A program made the translations under genes and the position numbers. Under the pieces are notes generated by a model. It did not search any database. It had not been told where the DNA came from and saw only the letters and a list, made by a program, of their open reading frames with translations. DNA of 23,643 bases from a virus. Shown here piece after piece: positions 1 to 6,109 of the stretch. Within the stretch, counting starts at the first letter, position 1. Each line of letters begins with the position of its first letter. The stretch lies in the IMG/VR virus record IMGVR_UViG_3300036770_000363, positions 1 through 23,643 of that record, one strand, 5' to 3'.

Positions 1-24
1 TTGCTGGTTGGTTGCGATGGCCAC

Positions 25-55
25 ATCTTACCACGATTTCCCACGATGAACGCAA
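25..55 (-). promoter_or_regulatory. Promoter/operator-like site at left edge
   Basis: Read on the minus strand, TTGCGT (55-50) is followed by a 19-bp spacer and TAAGAT (30-25). The spacer and -10 region closely match the minus-strand early promoter at 8890-8860, including a 14-bp core with 13 identities (28-41 versus 8863-8876). The plus strand also shows CCACGAT twice with a 10-bp period (31-37, 41-47). It points left, out of the window, just past the last gene of the operon. Promoter activity is inferred; a repressor operator is equally possible. Confidence 0.4.
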
Positions 56-226
56 CTAGGTGAAAACCCTACGTTTCCAATCTCCCTCGACGTCGATCTT
101 GATGACCTCCTCGCGCGTCCTGAATCGATGACCGTTCGCGCACTCATAGCGTCGACGCTTGCTGTTGTCCAGGTGTCTCCTGGTCTCCAGGACTCGCGTC
201 CATGCCTTGCACACTGGGCACAGCAT
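56..226 (-). CDS. NrdR-like zinc-ribbon small protein
   Basis: A 56-residue protein, last gene of the minus-strand operon. The N-terminus has CPVC (residues 3-6), then an ETRR segment, a basic RRRYEC stretch with Cys29, and NGHRF with His33. This matches the layout of the N-terminal zinc ribbon of NrdR regulators and similar stand-alone phage proteins, with the last ligand a histidine instead of cysteine. The NrdR ATP-cone domain is absent. The start at 226 is chosen because the ATG overlaps the upstream stop as TGATG; the longer frame to 304 runs inside the neighbour. A nucleic-acid-binding or regulatory role is inferred from the fold only. Confidence 0.7.
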   Translation of the reverse strand: MLCPVCKAWTRVLETRRHLDNSKRRRYECANGHRFRTREEVIKIDVEGDWKRRVFT

Positions 227-723
227 CAGACCACCTCGACATCGTGAGGCTGCTTGCGTCCGTCCAAGATGGCGTGGATGCGCTTCTCGGTCAGGCGATG
301 GCACCTGATCATGGTGCGTGCCGGCAGCACGTCCAACAGCTCGCTGTAGTTGGCCAGGACGGTGCGCACGGCCTGGATGCCAAGCCCGTCCAGCCTGATG
401 GGTTTGCCTTCACGCTTGTGGCGCTGGCCAGCCACTGCCAGGCCGCGGATGGCGTCCTGGAGCAGCCCACTGGCGTCCTCGCAGACCTGCATGTCCAGCA
501 CCAGCGTCTCCAGCATGTTGACGGCGTCGCTGACGACACGCCAGTCCTCGGTGTCTGGGCTGTCGGCTGTCTCCAGCGCGTGCAGCCCCTGGTACATGCG
601 TGTGAGCTGGTAGGTGCGATGGTCTTGCGGCAGCGGATCGCTGGCGCTGGCCATCAGCTCGTCCCAGTGCGTGTAGGTCACCAGCCTGCGCGCGGCAGGC
701 TTACGCTTGCTCGACTTCTTCAT
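226..723 (-). CDS. Hypothetical phage protein (165 aa)
   Basis: A 165-residue soluble protein with a very basic N-terminus (MKKSSKRKPAARR), then a mostly helical body without membrane segments or a recognisable catalytic motif. The C-terminal part (about residues 105-160) is rich in leucine and basic residues and could be a helical nucleic-acid-binding region, but no family is recognised. Its ATG lies 23 nt inside the upstream gene without an obvious Shine-Dalgarno sequence, suggesting translational coupling. Its stop is shared with the next start as TGATG. It sits among small regulator-like genes at the distal end of the early operon. Function unknown. Confidence 0.75.
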   Translation of the reverse strand: MKKSSKRKPAARRLVTYTHWDELMASASDPLPQDHRTYQLTRMYQGLHALETADSPDTEDWRVVSDAVNMLETLVLDMQVCEDASGLLQDAIRGLAVAGQRHKREGKPIRLDGLGIQAVRTVLANYSELLDVLPARTMIRCHRLTEKRIHAILDGRKQPHDVEVV

Positions 724-1078
724 GTTGAACGCCAGCCATTCTCTTGACCAGCTCCATCGCTCTGGTTTTCTCTCGATGCCTTGCCTGGCGCTGTACCTGG
801 GTCAGCTTCTCCCGCTTGGCGTCCTTGCCGCGACCGATCTTGTAAATCTTGATCACGTCACGGCCGCGCGTGTCCTTGTCCCACTGGCAGATGTGCGCGG
901 CCTTGGCGCGGTGCAGCTCCCTCGTGTACTGCAACACGGTGACGTAGTGCAGGCCGGTGATGTCGGCAAGCTCCTGGCAGTTGTAGACGCCATCGAGCAT
1001 GGCCTCGATCAGCTTGGCCTGGGTGATGGCGTTGATCTTGATGATGCGCCTGCCGGTGTTGTCGGGTGGTGTTGTCAT
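701..1078 (-). CDS. Helix-turn-helix DNA-binding protein
   Basis: A 125-residue protein. Residues about 18-65 look like a winged helix-turn-helix: an acidic/aliphatic helix, NCQELADITGLHYVTVLQYT as the turn and recognition helix, then a strand region ending in IYKIGRG. The last 40 residues are strongly basic and helical (AKREKL, RQARHREKTRAME), consistent with DNA or RNA contact. The start overlaps the upstream stop by ATGA. In an early phage operon this could be a transcription regulator, for example of the early-to-late switch. The HTH assignment is by eye, and the regulatory role is an inference. Confidence 0.7.
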   Translation of the reverse strand: MTTPPDNTGRRIIKINAITQAKLIEAMLDGVYNCQELADITGLHYVTVLQYTRELHRAKAAHICQWDKDTRGRDVIKIYKIGRGKDAKREKLTQVQRQARHREKTRAMELVKRMAGVQHEEVEQA

Positions 1079-1245
1079 CGGATCACGTCCACCAGGCCGA
1101 TGGTGCCCTGCTCACGGTCAAAGAACACAGCGATGGCTGGAGGCCGCGGCCCACCGATGGCCTGGCACGCTGCCAGACTCAACGGCGAAGGCCGCAGCAT
1201 CGCCACCAGGATGTGGCGCCTGTCGTTCGGGCTGTCTGCAGCCAT
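1075..1245 (-). CDS. Small hypothetical protein (56 aa)
   Basis: A 56-residue reading frame between two well-supported genes, coupled on both sides: its ATG (1245-1243) overlaps the upstream TGA as TGATG and its own TGA overlaps the next ATG as ATGA. The frame extends open upstream to 1485, but that part is out of frame with real genes there and is ignored. The sequence contains a proline-rich middle (GGPRPPAIAVFF) and no known motif. The tight coupling is the main evidence that it is expressed. Function unknown. Confidence 0.6.
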   Translation of the reverse strand: MAADSPNDRRHILVAMLRPSPLSLAACQAIGGPRPPAIAVFFDREQGTIGLVDVIR

Positions 1246-1376
1246 CAGTACGACCTCCAGACATCGATCTCGACAATCCACAGGTACAGGTGGAACTCGC
1301 TGCGGTCGAACCCGATGGCGAAATACGGCCAGCGGCGAGGAAACCACTGCACAGACACTCGCGTGCGCTGCTTCAT
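1245..1376 (-). CDS. Very small hypothetical protein (43 aa)
   Basis: A 43-residue protein beginning MKQRTRVSVQWFPRRWPYF and ending in VWRSY, very rich in aromatic residues. It fills the exact gap between the ribbon-helix-helix gene and the 56-residue gene, with an ATGA overlap at its start (1376-1373) and a TGATG overlap at its end (1247-1243). The core AIGFDRSEFHLYLWIVEI has a beta-rich, amphipathic pattern, too polar for a clear membrane helix. Coupling on both sides makes it a credible gene despite its size. Function unknown. Confidence 0.65.
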   Translation of the reverse strand: MKQRTRVSVQWFPRRWPYFAIGFDRSEFHLYLWIVEIDVWRSY

Positions 1377-1564
1377 GTGGTGGCCTCCTCGTGGCTCTTG
1401 GCCAGCCCCTGCTTGATGTAGTGCAGCACCTGGGCGGCCAGCGTCCTGGTGTCGGCGTCAGCCTGGCGGCGCAGCGCCAGCTCAACCTCGGGCGGCACGC
1501 GGATCGTCAGGTATCGGTCCTTGACGGCCGAGGCCGACGACTTGGGAGTTGTCGGCGCTTTCAT
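1373..1564 (-). CDS. Ribbon-helix-helix (Arc-like) DNA-binding protein
   Basis: A 63-residue protein. After a short basic, Ser/Thr-rich tail, residues 18-55 follow the ribbon-helix-helix pattern: a beta strand RYLTIRVPPEVE, a helix ALRRQADADTRT, and a second helix AAQVLHYIKQGLAK. Arc/MetJ-type proteins of this kind bind operators as dimers through the strand. It is a candidate repressor acting on phage or host promoters; the target is unknown. The start is fixed by the TGATG overlap with the upstream gene and the stop by ATGA with the next one. Confidence 0.75.
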   Translation of the reverse strand: MKAPTTPKSSASAVKDRYLTIRVPPEVELALRRQADADTRTLAAQVLHYIKQGLAKSHEEATT

Positions 1565-1806
1565 CAGTCGGTCATCCCTGGGTTGGTGCTGGCGATCTCC
1601 TCGAACATATCAGCGGTGGCAGGTCCACTGGACAGCTCGACAGGAATGCCACTGGTCAGCAGGCTCACCAGGTCGTCCTGGCCGGCAACCTCGATGTCGA
1701 ATCGAGTCTGGGCAGCGTGCCGGATGGCCTGAGCCTGGTTGGCAGCGCGGATCAGGCGGTGCTTGTTGGTCTCCGTGTCGGTGACCAGGTAGATGCGAGT
1801 GCTCAT
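1564..1806 (-). CDS. Hypothetical phage protein (80 aa)
   Basis: An 80-residue protein starting MSTRIYLVTD. The first 45 residues alternate strands and a helix (RIYLVTDTETNKHRLIRAAN, then QAQAIRHAAQTRF), a pattern I associate with small uncharacterised phage proteins encoded next to VRR-NUC nucleases. The remainder is acidic. No catalytic motif is seen. The ATG at 1806 overlaps the VRR-NUC stop by ATGA; the longer frame up to 2094 is antisense-like filler inside the nuclease gene. Its job may be linked to the nuclease, but that rests only on position. Confidence 0.65.
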   Translation of the reverse strand: MSTRIYLVTDTETNKHRLIRAANQAQAIRHAAQTRFDIEVAGQDDLVSLLTSGIPVELSSGPATADMFEEIASTNPGMTD

Positions 1807-2180
1807 TGGGTTCCTTGGTTGGTGTTGAAAAAGGCGCTGATCTGCTGCTTCGCATGATCCGCACCTTTTCCCACTATAACCCAATGTCCCACACTTTCTA
1901 GGTACTCGATCCAGTCCTTTTGCTCTGCGCTGAGGCTTCCACCCTTGCTGCGCTTCATCTCGATCCACAAGCGCCAGGCAGGGATGAACAGGTCTGGCAC
2001 GCCAGAGGCCACGCCTTCGGCCTTCAGGCGGCCAGCAGTGGCCTTGCTGCGCGCTCCACCATTGGGAATGGCGAAGATGCGCACGCCTGGCCAAGTCTGC
2101 CGGAACCAGCGCACCAGTTCGCGTTGCTCAAAATGTTCTGAAGGCGCTGCCTCAGATGCCGTGGTTTTGATGGAAGCCAT
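1803..2180 (-). CDS. VRR-NUC domain nuclease
   Basis: A 125-residue protein that is almost entirely a VRR-NUC domain, the PD-(D/E)XK-fold family that includes the FAN1 nuclease domain and many phage stand-alone nucleases thought to cut branched or flapped DNA. Visible motifs are an N-terminal glutamate in EQRELVRWF (about 18-26), IPNGGARS (38-45), GVPDLFIP with Asp63, IEMKRSKGG with Glu74 and Lys76, and LSAEQKDW (83-90). It may act as the phage's junction resolvase; none of the classic RuvC/Rus type is seen here. The start at 2180 has GGAG about 7 nt upstream (minus strand), and both lie inside the HNH gene, which it overlaps by 29 nt. Confidence 0.88.
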   Translation of the reverse strand: MASIKTTASEAAPSEHFEQRELVRWFRQTWPGVRIFAIPNGGARSKATAGRLKAEGVASGVPDLFIPAWRLWIEMKRSKGGSLSAEQKDWIEYLESVGHWVIVGKGADHAKQQISAFFNTNQGTQ

Positions 2181-2667
2181 GCTGCTCCTCTGCCTTTCTA
2201 CGTGCTGCAACTGCGTCGTCAAACGACTCGAACGAACCCAAGTGCATCGACTTTCTTTCGATGCGAATCTGTGCCTGCCATCGTCCGGTCTGTGTGTGTT
2301 TGAAAACACCAGTCACGCCAGATGAGTTGCGCCTTGACTTCGACAGGTTCATGGCGTTCTGCGTTCTTTGAACAACACGCAGGTTGGCAATCCTGTTGTC
2401 TGTCTTGTCGTGGTTGATGTGGTCAATCTCTCCATCTGGCCAGTGGCCATGATGCAATGCCCAGGCAGCACGATGCGCAAACAGTTTCTGATTGGCTATC
2501 GCACCAAACAGATATCCGTTTGAGTGTGGCGCGCAGAGCGCTTGCCTTCCAGCAAATCGAGAGTTCCAGCATGGTCTACATGCGTCGCAGTGCAACCATG
2601 TGAACTTGCCGCTTGATGCGTCATATTCGACTCGTGCGCGTAGTTCTTCTATGGTGATCTTGTCCAT
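2152..2667 (-). CDS. HNH homing endonuclease with AP2 domain
   Basis: A 171-residue free-standing endonuclease. The HNH_3-type core runs about residues 75-120 with FAHRAAWALHHGHWP, EIDHINHDKTDNRIANLR and a following asparagine (TQNAMNLS), carrying the metal-binding His/Asn residues. The C-terminal 55 residues form an AP2-like DNA-binding domain (SSGVTGVF, GRWQAQIRI, LGSFESFDDAVAARR). Such genes spread by cutting gene copies that lack them. Start 2667 is a TGATG overlap with the 64-residue gene. Its 3' end runs 29 nt into the nuclease gene and carries that gene's ribosome binding site, so the insertion left operon translation intact. Confidence 0.88.
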   Translation of the reverse strand: MDKITIEELRARVEYDASSGKFTWLHCDACRPCWNSRFAGRQALCAPHSNGYLFGAIANQKLFAHRAAWALHHGHWPDGEIDHINHDKTDNRIANLRVVQRTQNAMNLSKSRRNSSGVTGVFKHTQTGRWQAQIRIERKSMHLGSFESFDDAVAARRKAEEQHGFHQNHGI

Positions 2668-2861
2668 CAGAAGGGCACCTCTAATTCCCACTGGTCGCAA
2701 GCATCCGGCGTGGCAGCGAAGTCGTCTGGCGGCCGCATGTCGAACGCAAGGCAGTGGCCTGACTGGTTGAAGTGGTCGCAGGTGTGGCACAGCTTCGGCG
2801 GTCCGGCGCGCATCCACTCGCGCCACTGGATCAGAAACTCTGGCTCTTGTGGTCTGGTCAT
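2667..2861 (-). CDS. Four-cysteine hypothetical protein (64 aa)
   Basis: A 64-residue protein with cysteines at 25, 28, 37 and 55 (LCHTCDHF, GHC, PDACDQWE), a spacing that could hold zinc or an iron-sulfur cluster. The stretch PPDDFAATPDACDQWE resembles a motif seen in uncharacterised small proteins of Burkholderiales phages, from memory. It starts with an ATGA overlap to the upstream gene and ends in TGATG with the HNH gene. It is probably an accessory factor of the early replication region, but nothing in the sequence shows what it does. Confidence 0.7.
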   Translation of the reverse strand: MTRPQEPEFLIQWREWMRAGPPKLCHTCDHFNQSGHCLAFDMRPPDDFAATPDACDQWELEVPF

Positions 2862-3037
2862 GACAGGCTCTCCTGTTGGCCAAGCAGCACGTAGTGCTTG
2901 ACGATCTCCAGCACGCCAATCACCTCGGCAGCGCTGATCTGGCGGTCGTACTTGAGCACCACCTCGTAAAGTTCTTGAGCGAACTCACCGTTGGTCACAA
3001 ACTTGGTGTCAAAGTTGGGGCGAATGATCTCGCTCAT
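2858..3037 (-). CDS. Small hypothetical protein (59 aa)
   Basis: A 59-residue protein starting MSEIIRPNFDTKF with a long helical C-terminal part (LYEVVLKYDRQISAAEVIGV). The start at 3037 is preferred over an upstream in-frame codon at 3055 because AGGAG lies 8 nt in front of it on the minus strand, just beyond the stop of the preceding gene. No family is recognised. Its stop overlaps the next start as ATGA. Confidence 0.65.
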   Translation of the reverse strand: MSEIIRPNFDTKFVTNGEFAQELYEVVLKYDRQISAAEVIGVLEIVKHYVLLGQQESLS

Positions 3038-3039
3038 GA

Positions 3040-3318
3040 TCAGAACTCCTTCCACAGTTCGTTGAAAATCTCCAGCACGCGGTGATCACGCACCTGCATG
3101 CCTTCCCCACTTTCGTGGCCAAGTAAGAAGCTGTGCTCGTCGTAGCGCTTCAAGTAGAACGGTCCGATGGTGAGCGCAATTTCCTGCTCCGGCTGCTCCA
3201 GCGCGGCGCGGAGGGAAACCATTGCCAATCCGCATTTCACAAAGTAAGGCTGGTTTTCTCCAAGCGCAGCTTCTAACGCCTCCAGCGCCTGCTGGGCGGA
3301 TTCGCGTAGCGTGCTCAT
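3040..3318 (-). CDS. Hypothetical phage protein (92 aa)
   Basis: A 92-residue protein. The N-terminal third is a helical, Ala/Leu/Glu-rich segment (STLRESAQQALEALEAALGE) that is common at the start of small phage proteins of unknown role; the remainder looks beta-rich (IALTIGPFYLKRYDEHSFLL). No catalytic motif or membrane segment is present. ATGA overlap with the upstream gene fixes the start at 3318; a 2-nt gap separates its stop from the next gene. Confidence 0.65.
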   Translation of the reverse strand: MSTLRESAQQALEALEAALGENQPYFVKCGLAMVSLRAALEQPEQEIALTIGPFYLKRYDEHSFLLGHESGEGMQVRDHRVLEIFNELWKEF

Positions 3319-4022
3319 GCCTGCTCCTTCACTTGGTAGTCCTTGAAAACAACGCCTTTACTGGCGTCGCCAACCTTGCATGGGCGAACCCATACGATCC
3401 TGCCGTCTGGCAGCCTGCGCGAGTGCCCACGCCTGTCGTGCAGCCTGGGGCTGGCGTGCGTGCCTCCGTGCGGCTCACGCTTGAGCGCTTTGCCGTTTAT
3501 TACGACCGTGTGCCAGTCGTAGGTCGGCTGCTTGCCTTCTGCAATCTTGCGCCTGTTGGTGAAGCTCTGGCGCACGAACGGCTGGTAGGCATGGCCACCG
3601 GACAGCATCGATTGGTACCACTTGGCGATGATGCCAAGCACCAGGCGCGCTTCTTCTTCCGGCACCGGTTCGGCCTCTTCGGTTGGCCCGTACATCACCA
3701 TGTCGCCTTCGGTGGTGTAGAGCATCGTTGGCACCTTGCGCGGCATGATGCCCGTCGGACCCTTCCACATGTCGACCACGATGCCGTCCTTGGCGTTGTC
3801 GCCAACCACCAGCATCAGCATGTCGTAGGACGCATGCGACTTGCTCGGACCACGGTAGGCCACCACGCACTTGCCAAATGGTGGGTTGCACTCCATCAGC
3901 ACATCTGTCGTCGTCTCGAACCTGGAGGTGGTCAGGCCAGAGATGTCGAACCACTGCAACTCGACCGGGTCTAGGCCAGTGGCCGTTGCCCACTTCACCG
4001 TCTCTCGAATCAGCGGCGTCAT
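3315..4022 (-). CDS. Hypothetical phage protein with C-terminal basic motif (235 aa)
   Basis: A 235-residue protein directly after the helicase gene (ATGA overlap at 4022-4019). The N-terminal half is of mixed character with many aromatic and acidic residues. The C-terminal 60 residues are rich in His and Arg: HASPRLHDRRGHSRRLPDGR followed by IVWVRPCKVGD and FKDYQV. I recall this H-x-SPR-x-H-x-RRGH pattern as recurring at the C-terminus of uncharacterised phage and plasmid proteins. It suggests a small nucleic-acid-binding domain, an inference. The open frame extends to 4484 but that part is inside the helicase gene, so 4022 is taken. Confidence 0.65.
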   Translation of the reverse strand: MTPLIRETVKWATATGLDPVELQWFDISGLTTSRFETTTDVLMECNPPFGKCVVAYRGPSKSHASYDMLMLVVGDNAKDGIVVDMWKGPTGIMPRKVPTMLYTTEGDMVMYGPTEEAEPVPEEEARLVLGIIAKWYQSMLSGGHAYQPFVRQSFTNRRKIAEGKQPTYDWHTVVINGKALKREPHGGTHASPRLHDRRGHSRRLPDGRIVWVRPCKVGDASKGVVFKDYQVKEQA

Positions 4023-5620
4023 GCCCAACTCCTCTTGATGACACGGTGGAACTTCCCATCCAGCCGGTACTCGATGCTGCTCGGCGGCTTGCTGTTGCTC
4101 ATCTGGACCGCCAGGTAGTCCAGCCCTTCGCTGCCTTCCAGGTGCGCAGCCTCGGCCAGATGTGCACCAGACGAGTTGGCCATGGTCAGCAACTGGCGCA
4201 TGGCCTTCTGCCCAGCGTATCCATCGTGCAGAACCGGCAGGTACTCGGTGATGGGCTTGTCGGACAGGCTGCCGTAGTAGGTGCAGGACAGCATCTCCTT
4301 GCCTGACGCTCGACTGACATGCCTGCGCCAGTTCCAAGAAGTGACCTCCAGGTCTTTGCCTTCCAGGCCCATGATGTCGTCGTTGCGCAGTTCCAGCTTC
4401 TTGCGCTCTGGCTCTGGGAAAGGATGGCCGCAGGCCGGGCAGGTGGCCACGGCAATCGCGCACAACTCTCCGCAGTTGTCGCAAACCTTGACCGGCGCTT
4501 CTCCGTTGCCGTCGCCTGACTTCTTGGGCGGCTGCACGGCCGTGATCGGACCGTGCGTGGCCACCACCCCAGCGAAGTCCAGCACCAGGCAGTGGTCGGT
4601 GTGGCTCTTGACCCGCATGCCCCGGCCTGCCATCTGGACGTACAGGCTGGCCGACATGGTCGGGCGCAGCATGGCGATCAGGTCAATGTCAGGATAGTCG
4701 AAGCCAGTGGTCAGCACGTTGGCGTTCGTGAGTGCGCGGATGCGGCCTGCTTTGAACTCGGTCAGCAGGCGCTCGCGCTCCTTCTTCGGCGTCTCGCCTG
4801 TCACGCACTCGGCCGTCACGCCATGCTGGCGCAGGACTTCGGCCACGTGCTGGGCGTGCTTGACGCCTGTGCAGAACACCAGCCATGCCTTGCGGTCGCC
4901 TGCCAACTCGATGACCTCGCGCACCACTTTCTGGTTGTTGTCGTCGGTGTCGACTGCTGCCTGCAGCTCGGACTCGATGAACTCTCCACCTCGCTTGTGG
5001 ACGCCAGTGGTGTCCAGCTTGGCCCTGGTGACCTTGCTGCGCAGCGTGGCCAAGTAGCCTTTGAACACCAGTTCCTCGATGCTGACCGGCTCGATCAGGT
5101 CATCGAACAGCGCAGGCTTGTCGGTGATCAGGCCGTGCCCCAGGCGGTAAGGTGTCGCGGTGAGACCTATGACACGCAGCGCAGGGTTGATGGCCTTCAG
5201 GTCGGCAAGCAGTTGTCGATAGCCTCCTGTGTCTGTGTGGTTGACCAGGTGGCACTCGTCGATGATCACCAGGTCGACGTGGCCAATCTGCTTGGCCTTG
5301 GTGCGGATCGACTGGATGCCGGCAAAGGTGATCGGCTCACCGAGCTGCTTCTTGCCGATGCTGGCGCTGTAGATGCCCATCGGAGCGCCTGGCCAGTGCT
5401 GGCGCATCTTCTCGGCGTTCTGCTCGATCAACTCCTTGACATGCGTCAGCATCAGCACCACGGTCTCCGGCCAGTTCTGCAGCGCGTCCTTGCACAGCGC
5501 GGCCACGATGTGGCTCTTGCCTGATCCGGTCGGCAGCACCAAGCAGGGATTGCCTGCGTGGCCTGCCTCGAACCACGCATAAAGCTGGTCGATGGTTCGC
5601 TGTTGGTAGTCACGCAGCAT
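4019..5620 (-). CDS. SF2 DEAD/DEAH-box helicase with zinc ribbon
   Basis: A 533-residue ATP-dependent helicase. Motifs in order: Q-type start RDYQQRTI, Walker A LPTGSGKS (29-36), DECH box (121-124), GLTATP (152-157), then the second RecA domain with VFCTGVKHA, TGFDYPDIDL and QMAGRGMR. A C-terminal zinc ribbon follows (VCDNC and TCPACGHPF). Phage helicases of this type are proposed to unwind recombination or replication intermediates. Start 5620 is chosen because AGGAG lies about 8 nt upstream and the protein then begins MLRDYQQR, as relatives do; the frame is open to 5908. It overlaps its upstream neighbour by 11 nt and the downstream gene by ATGA. Confidence 0.9.
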   Translation of the reverse strand: MLRDYQQRTIDQLYAWFEAGHAGNPCLVLPTGSGKSHIVAALCKDALQNWPETVVLMLTHVKELIEQNAEKMRQHWPGAPMGIYSASIGKKQLGEPITFAGIQSIRTKAKQIGHVDLVIIDECHLVNHTDTGGYRQLLADLKAINPALRVIGLTATPYRLGHGLITDKPALFDDLIEPVSIEELVFKGYLATLRSKVTRAKLDTTGVHKRGGEFIESELQAAVDTDDNNQKVVREVIELAGDRKAWLVFCTGVKHAQHVAEVLRQHGVTAECVTGETPKKERERLLTEFKAGRIRALTNANVLTTGFDYPDIDLIAMLRPTMSASLYVQMAGRGMRVKSHTDHCLVLDFAGVVATHGPITAVQPPKKSGDGNGEAPVKVCDNCGELCAIAVATCPACGHPFPEPERKKLELRNDDIMGLEGKDLEVTSWNWRRHVSRASGKEMLSCTYYGSLSDKPITEYLPVLHDGYAGQKAMRQLLTMANSSGAHLAEAAHLEGSEGLDYLAVQMSNSKPPSSIEYRLDGKFHRVIKRSWA

Positions 5621-5975
5621 CTGTCCTTCTCCTGATTGCATCTGCGCAGTCATCAGCGCCAGCGCTGCGGCCTTGTGTGAAGTCGGATGCTCGGCCTTCT
5701 TCATCGCCTTTGTACGGCGGTCGGCCCTTGTACAGCTTCCACATGTCAATGGCGATCTCGTCGCACAGCTTGGCGCAAGCCTCTCGCTCGACTGCTGCAA
5801 TGCTTCGCTCGTACTCGGTCCAGTGCGCCTGCGTCCATGTGCGATTGCGTGCATGCTCTGCGACAAGGGCAGCGAATCGTTCAAACACAGGGGCAAGATC
5901 ACGCTCAACCCATGTCATATGGTCAAACATTGCACCAGCCTCCCGCGCCATGCGGATGATGTCTTCTCTGGTCAT
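5610..5975 (-). CDS. Hypothetical phage protein (121 aa)
   Basis: A 121-residue, mostly helical protein beginning MTREDIIRMAREAGAMF. It has a central FERFAALVAEHARNR and an EREACAKLCDEIA segment and ends with a DDCADAIRRR helix. This arrangement is common in uncharacterised early phage proteins. No catalytic residues stand out. The start at 5975 has AAAGGTGG upstream on the minus strand and overlaps the stop of the small membrane protein as ATGA, so it is preferred to the upstream codon at 6047. Confidence 0.7.
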   Translation of the reverse strand: MTREDIIRMAREAGAMFDHMTWVERDLAPVFERFAALVAEHARNRTWTQAHWTEYERSIAAVEREACAKLCDEIAIDMWKLYKGRPPYKGDEEGRASDFTQGRSAGADDCADAIRRRTDAA

Positions 5976-6109
5976 GCAATCCACCTTTTGATGTGATACC
6001 AGGCAATGCAGCCAATGGTGAACCAGACGGCGATCAAAGCCATCCACAGGTAAATCATGGCGAAGACGCCAGCCTTCTCACCTTCATTCATTTTTGTGAT
6101 TGGCTTCAT
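5972..6109 (-). CDS. Small single-span membrane protein (45 aa)
   Basis: A 45-residue protein. Residues about 15-39 (FAMIYLWMALIAVWFTIGCI and the following AWYHI) form one clear hydrophobic membrane helix, preceded by a polar N-terminus with KPITKMNEGEK and followed by basic KRWIA. It fills the gap between the Cas4-like nuclease gene and the 121-residue gene exactly, with ATGA overlaps at both ends. Possible roles are an early membrane effector, a superinfection-exclusion factor or a membrane tether for replication. None is shown by sequence. An internal Met7 could be an alternative start. Confidence 0.65.
   Translation of the reverse strand: MKPITKMNEGEKAGVFAMIYLWMALIAVWFTIGCIAWYHIKRWIA

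Noticed and set aside
707-1732. A 341-residue plus-strand frame over the distal part of the leftward operon
   Set aside because: It would cover six coupled minus-strand genes; sequence has no motif and looks like translated antisense.
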